From positions 372,001-436,000 of the forward strand of contig JACKER010000009.1 of NCBI GenBank assembly GCA_020632925.1: 64,000 nucleotides of DNA, written 5' to 3'. Position numbers and translations under genes: made by a program. The stretch is from Alphaproteobacteria bacterium. GTDB lineage: Bacteria > Myxococcota_A > UBA796 > GCA-2862545. The notes under the pieces are model-generated. The model saw only the letters and a list, made by a program, of their open reading frames with translations. It was not told the DNA's origin and ran no database searches. Numbering within the stretch: the first letter of the stretch is position 1; the number at the start of each line of letters is the position of its first letter. Positions 60,079 to 64,000 of this stretch are shown in pieces.

Positions 60079-62478
60079 CTAGATCCGAAGCCGCGCGCTG
60101 CTGCTGCGGGTGACCACTTCCATGATGGTCCGAGTGACGAAGACCGCCGTGACCAGCGTGGTGACGATGCCGATGAGGAGCGTGACCGCGAAGCCCTTCA
60201 GGGGTCCGGAGCCGTAGCTGAACATCACGATGCCGGCGATGGCGGTGGTGATGTTGGCGTCGACGATGGCGACGAGCGCCTTGGCGAAGCCTGCGTCCAC
60301 GGCCTTTCGGGCCTGGACACCGAGCTTGAGCTCCTCTCGGATCCGCTCGTACACGATGATGTTGCTGTCGACCGCCATGCCCGCGGTCAGCGCGATGCCC
60401 GCGATGCCGGGCAGCGTGAGGGTCGCGCCGAACATGGCGAGCGCGGCGAGCACCATGAGGATGTTCACCGCCAGCGCGATGTCCGCGATGACGCCGCTCG
60501 TCTTGTACCAGACGACCATGAAGCCGGCGACGAGCATCGAGCCGATGACGGCGGCGATGGTCCCCTGCTGGATGGCGTCCGCGCCGAGCGTCGCACCGAC
60601 CTGGCTGACCGAGGCCACGACGACCGGAGCGTCGAGCGCGCCGGTCCGCAGCACGAGCGCCAACGTCTGCGCTTCCTTGAGCGGCTCCTCGGCCTGCCCC
60701 ATGTCGATGCGGGCCGAGCCGCCGCAGATCCGCTCGCGGATGGACGGCGCGCTCTGGATCCGATCGTCGAGGACGACGGCGAACCGCTTGCCGACGGCCT
60801 GCTCGGTCAGCTCGCAGAAGATCTGCCCGCCGCGCGGCTTGAAGGTCAGCGTGACGTGCGGGATCTGGTTCTGGTCCCAGCCGACGCTGGCGTCGTTCAC
60901 GTCGTTGCCGGTCAGCGGCACCTCGTTGAACAGGGGCAGCGCGTTCGACCGCATCTCGACACCGTTCTGGTCGGTGTCGTACGTCCACAGGAGGATGCGG
61001 TCCTGCGCCAGGCGCCCCTCGCGCCAGAGCCAGACGTTGAGCAGCTCGTCGTCCTCGAACTGATCCGCGGGCAGCGCAGCCTTCGCCGCGAGCAGCATCT
61101 TCTCGAGGTACGCGTCGTCGAAGTCCTCGTCCACCCGCCGGAACTCGAGCACGGCCGTCGTGCCGATGGCGTCGACCGCGCTCTGCACGTCCTCGAGACC
61201 CGGGAGCTGGACCTCGATGCGACCGCCGCCCTTCCGGACGATGGAGGGCTCCTTGACGCCGGTGGCGTCGACCCGCTTGCGCAGCGTCTCGAGCACCTGC
61301 TCGACGGCCTGGTCCTGGACCTGCTTCTGCCGCGTCTCGTTCATGGCGAAGCGGTGGGTCGAGCCCTCGGTGTCGACGTAGACGTACTCGTTCATCCGCT
61401 TGCGCATGAACGTCTGGAGGTCCGCGAGCGGCGCCGCGGTCGTGATCTCCATCTGCGGCACGCCGTGCGTGCGGTGGACCTGGTCGACCGCGATGCCTTC
61501 GGTCGCCGCGCTCTCCTTGATGTAGGCGAGGTCGCGCTGGACCTGGCCGAGCACGGCCTCCTCGAGCTCCACCTGCAGCGTCAGGTCGATGCCGCCCTGC
61601 AGGTCGAGGCCGAGGTTGATCTTGTACGGCGACATGATCGACGCGAGCCACGGCGGCAGCGAGGAGGCGGCCTCGGCCTGCTCGGGCACGTCGGGCTGGG
61701 CCTCGGGGAGCGCAGCAGCCTCGATCCGCACCAGCTTGCCCGGAAGCGGGCCGGAGACCAGCATCGGCACGGGGTCGGTCGAGGAGAGCGTGTACAGGTG
61801 GGCGTCGCGGCCCACCACCCCGGCCACCTTGCCGTCGACGGCCAGCAGCGCCAGCGGCAGCTCCTCGGGCAGACCGCCCGAGAGCGTCAGGTTCGCGCCA
61901 CCCTCGACGGCGACCGCGCCGGTCACCGTGAGCGCGAGCGGCGTGGCGGCAGAGGGCACCGTCGCGTCCGCCAGCCCCGGGAGGGCCGTCGACCAGAACC
62001 CGAGCTGTTCGGGCGGGAGCGTCGACAAGAGGGCGCCGATCGGGCCCTCGACCGGCGTCTCCGGCACGGGGACCGCCGTCGGCTCCGCCAGCAGCGCGCC
62101 GGGGGGCAGCAGCGAGGCCTCGCCCTTCACCGAGAGCGACGACGCGACCTGGTCGGGGAGCGCACCGGGCAGGAGCTTGACCTCGACCTTGTCGAGATCC
62201 GAGCCGACCTTGGCCAGCGGGACCCCGGCGGCCTGCAGCCGTTTCTCGGCGACCGTGGCGATCGCGGCCGGATCCCCTTCGACCACGTCGAAGTCGAGGT
62301 CCAGCACACTCCCGCGCTTGCCTGGGGCGGTCACGCCGCCCGCGGACTGCGCGAGTCGCTCCTCCGCCCCGGCTTGCAGGAACGTCGGCGCCAGGATCCA
62401 GACCGAACCCACCACCAGGGCGGCGACGGCCGACAAACGCAACCAGTAGATGCCTTCCACGCGCGGACTCCTCGTCAC
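60079..62478 (-). CDS. secD: Protein translocase subunit SecD with enlarged N-terminal periplasmic region
   Basis: 799 residues against ~615 in E. coli. The conserved GLDLQGGIDLTLQV comes at about residue 290, so ~220 extra residues (rich in Pro, Ala, Val, e.g. PVPETPVEGPIGALL) sit between the first helix and the P1 domain. The C-terminal domain (VGKRFAVVLDDRIQSAPSI, AAVIGSMLVAGFMVVWYKTS, AGMAVDSNIIVYERIREEL) is intact. GTG 62478 overlaps yajC's stop (GTGA). Confidence 0.93.
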   Translation of the reverse strand: MTRSPRVEGIYWLRLSAVAALVVGSVWILAPTFLQAGAEERLAQSAGGVTAPGKRGSVLDLDFDVVEGDPAAIATVAEKRLQAAGVPLAKVGSDLDKVEVKLLPGALPDQVASSLSVKGEASLLPPGALLAEPTAVPVPETPVEGPIGALLSTLPPEQLGFWSTALPGLADATVPSAATPLALTVTGAVAVEGGANLTLSGGLPEELPLALLAVDGKVAGVVGRDAHLYTLSSTDPVPMLVSGPLPGKLVRIEAAALPEAQPDVPEQAEAASSLPPWLASIMSPYKINLGLDLQGGIDLTLQVELEEAVLGQVQRDLAYIKESAATEGIAVDQVHRTHGVPQMEITTAAPLADLQTFMRKRMNEYVYVDTEGSTHRFAMNETRQKQVQDQAVEQVLETLRKRVDATGVKEPSIVRKGGGRIEVQLPGLEDVQSAVDAIGTTAVLEFRRVDEDFDDAYLEKMLLAAKAALPADQFEDDELLNVWLWREGRLAQDRILLWTYDTDQNGVEMRSNALPLFNEVPLTGNDVNDASVGWDQNQIPHVTLTFKPRGGQIFCELTEQAVGKRFAVVLDDRIQSAPSIRERICGGSARIDMGQAEEPLKEAQTLALVLRTGALDAPVVVASVSQVGATLGADAIQQGTIAAVIGSMLVAGFMVVWYKTSGVIADIALAVNILMVLAALAMFGATLTLPGIAGIALTAGMAVDSNIIVYERIREELKLGVQARKAVDAGFAKALVAIVDANITTAIAGIVMFSYGSGPLKGFAVTLLIGIVTTLVTAVFVTRTIMEVVTRSSSARLRI

Positions 62479-62762
62479 GCCTTGCCGGGCGTCGCCCCGG
62501 GAGCGGGATCACCCTCTCGCCGGGCGATGCTGGACTTCTCGATCGTGATGCGCGTCTTCTCGGCGATCTCGAGGGACAGCGTGTCGCCGTCCACCGAGTT
62601 GACCGTGCCGTGGATCCCCGAGCTCGTCACGACCCGATCGCCCTTGGCGAGCGAGGCGAGGAGCTTGTCGTGGTCCCCCTTCTCCCGGAGCTGCGGACGG
62701 ATGACCATGAAGTACATCACGCCGAAGATCAGGAGGATGGGGAGGAAGTCGACCGGGTTCAC
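62475..62762 (-). CDS. yajC: Preprotein translocase accessory subunit YajC
   Basis: 95 residues, GTG 62762: VNPVDFLPILLIFGVMYFMV is the single N-terminal membrane helix followed by the family motif RPQLREKGDHDKLLASLAKG and GDRVVTSSGIHGTV. The frame beyond the GTG is unlike the family. First gene of the yajC-secD-secF operon, which strengthens the identification. Confidence 0.92.
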   Translation of the reverse strand: MNPVDFLPILLIFGVMYFMVIRPQLREKGDHDKLLASLAKGDRVVTSSGIHGTVNSVDGDTLSLEIAEKTRITIEKSSIARREGDPAPGATPGKA

Positions 62763-62795
62763 GGGAGCCGTCCGGAAAAGCGCGGGAGAAGAGAA

Positions 62796-62809
62796 GCACC
62801 GAACGGTGC
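62796..62809. promoter_or_regulatory. Perfect inverted repeat in yajC-queA divergent spacer
   Basis: GCACCG-AA-CGGTGC lies in the 126-base spacer between divergent yajC and queA. It is a possible operator, though its short length makes a chance origin plausible. Confidence 0.3.
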
Positions 62810-62823
62810 GCGTCAAGGCGCGC

Positions 62824-62852
62824 TTGCTCGGAGGGACCGCAGCGCTTATCGA
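62824..62852 (+). promoter_or_regulatory. Candidate promoter of queA-tgt
   Basis: TTGCTC (62824-62829), a 17-base spacer and TATCGA (62847-62852), each with three consensus matches, 36 bases before the queA GTG. Confidence 0.35.
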
Positions 62853-62888
62853 CCCGAGGATGGCGGTGCCAGGGAGAGCGCGGGTTCG

Positions 62889-63926
62889 GTGGCCTTGGAC
62901 GACTGGGACTTCGATCTCCCCCCGGAGCGGATCGCGCGTCGACCCGCGGAGCGCCGGACCGACGCGCGCCTGATGGTCGTGCCGCTGCCCACGGGCTCTC
63001 CGAGGGACGCGCGGATCTCGGACCTCCCCGAGCTGTTGCGGGATGGCGATCTGCTCGTGGCCAACGACTCGCGGGTGATGCGCGCGCGCCTCGGTGCCCG
63101 CCGCGCCACCGGGGGCGCGGTCGAGCTGCTCCTCCTCGGCGCGGGGCCGGGCGAGATCGAGGCGCTGGCGAGGCCCGCGAGGAAGCTGCGTGTGGGCGAT
63201 CGCCTCAGCGTCGACGGCGGGTCGCAGGTCGAGATCGTGGGCGCTGCCGTCGACGGGATCGTGCGCGTGCGCTTCGACGAGGCACCCGAGGCCGTGATGG
63301 CCCGCGCGGGCCGGCTGCCGCTCCCGCCCTACCTCGAGCGCGACGCCGACGCCGAGGACGACGTCCGCTACCAGACGGTGTTCGCGGACGCCCTCGGCTC
63401 GTCGGCGGCGCCCACCGCGGGGCTGCACCTCGACCGCGAGCTGCTCGCGACGTTGGCGGCTCGCGGGGCGGGGTTCGCGACGGTGACGCTGCACGTCGGT
63501 CTCGGCACCTTCCGTCCGCTGCGCGACGAGGACGTGGCGCAGGGCGAGCTGCACCCCGAGGTCTGGACGGTCCCCTCGGCGACGGCCGAGGCGGTGGCGG
63601 AGACCCGGGCGCGGGGTGGGCGCGTGATCGCGGTGGGGACGACCTCCGCGCGCGCGCTGCAGTCCGCGACGCCGACCGGTGCGACGCTGCCGGTCGCCGG
63701 GTCCGGCACCACCCGCCTCTTCCTGCGGCCGCCGGACCGCCCGACCGCCTTCGACGGCCTGCTCACGAACTTCCACCTGCCCCGCAGCTCGCTCCTCATG
63801 CTGGTGGCCACGCTGTGCGGCCGGGAGCGTCTGCTCGCCGCCTACGCCGATGCGCTGCTGGCGGGGTACCGGTTCTACTCCTACGGGGACGCGATGCTGC
63901 TCTTGCCCGAGGCGCCCCGCCCGTGA
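62889..63926 (+). CDS. queA: S-adenosylmethionine:tRNA ribosyltransferase-isomerase
   Basis: 345 residues, GTG 62889 (TTG 62895 also possible). DFDLPPERIARRPAERR opens the protein, then LLVANDSRVMRARL, RLPLPPYLERD, YQTVFADALGSSAAPTAGLH, VTLHVGLGTFRP, and FLRPPDRPTAFDGLLTNFHL, all QueA hallmarks. It transfers and isomerises the SAM ribose to make epoxyqueuosine in tRNA anticodons. Stop overlaps the tgt GTG (GTGA). Confidence 0.94.
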   Translation: MALDDWDFDLPPERIARRPAERRTDARLMVVPLPTGSPRDARISDLPELLRDGDLLVANDSRVMRARLGARRATGGAVELLLLGAGPGEIEALARPARKLRVGDRLSVDGGSQVEIVGAAVDGIVRVRFDEAPEAVMARAGRLPLPPYLERDADAEDDVRYQTVFADALGSSAAPTAGLHLDRELLATLAARGAGFATVTLHVGLGTFRPLRDEDVAQGELHPEVWTVPSATAEAVAETRARGGRVIAVGTTSARALQSATPTGATLPVAGSGTTRLFLRPPDRPTAFDGLLTNFHLPRSSLLMLVATLCGRERLLAAYADALLAGYRFYSYGDAMLLLPEAPRP

Positions 63927-64000
63927 GGCCCGCCACGTTCCACGTCGAGTCGAGCTGCGGCGCCGCGCGCGCAGGCACGCTCTCCCTGCCCCACGGCTCG
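63923..64000 (+). CDS. tgt: tRNA-guanine transglycosylase, N-terminal fragment (runs off window)
   Basis: Only 26 codons are visible. The GTG at 63923 overlaps the queA TGA. FHVESSCGAARAGTLSLPHG matches the N-terminal FxxxxxxGxARxGxLxxPHG pattern of Tgt. With queA directly upstream, this is the classical queuosine pair: Tgt inserts preQ1 and QueA modifies it. Confidence 0.75.
   Translation, partial: MRPATFHVESSCGAARAGTLSLPHGS

Noticed and set aside
56604..60113. An 1169-residue plus-strand open frame over rlmB, phoH2 and secF
   Set aside because: It is antisense to three recognised families and its composition (Val/Arg/Asp/His repeats) is that of a shadow frame.

Overview
The window is about 70% G+C, densely packed and has short gaps. 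It looks like chromosome from a Gram-negative, myxobacterium-like (Myxococcota/deltaproteobacterial) organism. The supporting signs are three membrane-anchored Ser/Thr kinases (one with a PEGA-like tail), Asp-Thr-repeat lipoproteins, very short lipoprotein signal peptides, frequent GTG/TTG starts, GTGA/ATGA-coupled genes, and an envelope inventory (Mpl, SecDF-YajC, M23 peptidase) typical of diderm bacteria. No rRNA, tRNA or CRISPR array was seen. The assignment is inferred from gene style, not from a marker-gene tree.

Layout. 1-9.5 kb: envelope and signalling genes (spermidine-synthase-like membrane protein, M23 peptidase, orphan ABC solute-binding protein coupled to a PEGA kinase, MBL-fold hydrolase). 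9.5-17.5 kb: unknown helical proteins, a second kinase, Hsp33, a GT2 glycosyltransferase and Mpl. 17.5-20.8 kb: a three-gene coupled operon of class III aminotransferase, LuxE-like acyl-protein synthetase and LuxC-like acyl-CoA reductase, which on paper forms an acid-to-aldehyde-to-amine route. 20.8-31 kb: sigma-70-family factor, lipase, degenerate polyprenyl-synthetase-like protein, heterodimeric ABC exporter, TPR protein and S10-type serine peptidase. 31-31.8 kb: an 800-bp gene-free block built of heptamer arrays and a roughly 270-bp duplication. 31.8-36.9 kb: EttA, YggT-family protein, lipoproteins (one a metzincin-like protease) and an SDR. 36.9-37.6 kb: a roughly 650-bp element with 60-bp terminal inverted repeats enclosing a broken four-helix-bundle (23S-IVS-type) gene joined to the tail of a transposase. 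37.6-41 kb: beta-propeller/MoaD-like pair, a third kinase and a reduced histidine kinase. 41-46.3 kb: a six-gene coupled operon with DUF547 and twin UbiA prenyltransferases. 46.4-64 kb: mainly housekeeping genes (eno, hemA-hemC-ccsA/hemX, thioredoxin, rlmB, phoH2, secF-secD-yajC, queA-tgt) plus a hybrid PAS histidine kinase.

The most unusual items are the aminotransferase-LuxE-LuxC operon, the inverted-repeat element with its decayed four-helix-bundle gene, the heptamer-repeat island, the twin-UbiA/DUF547 operon, and several proteins that keep a family fold but have lost the catalytic signature (polyprenyl synthetase, two retropepsin-like proteins, a SpeE-like protein, a reduced histidine kinase).
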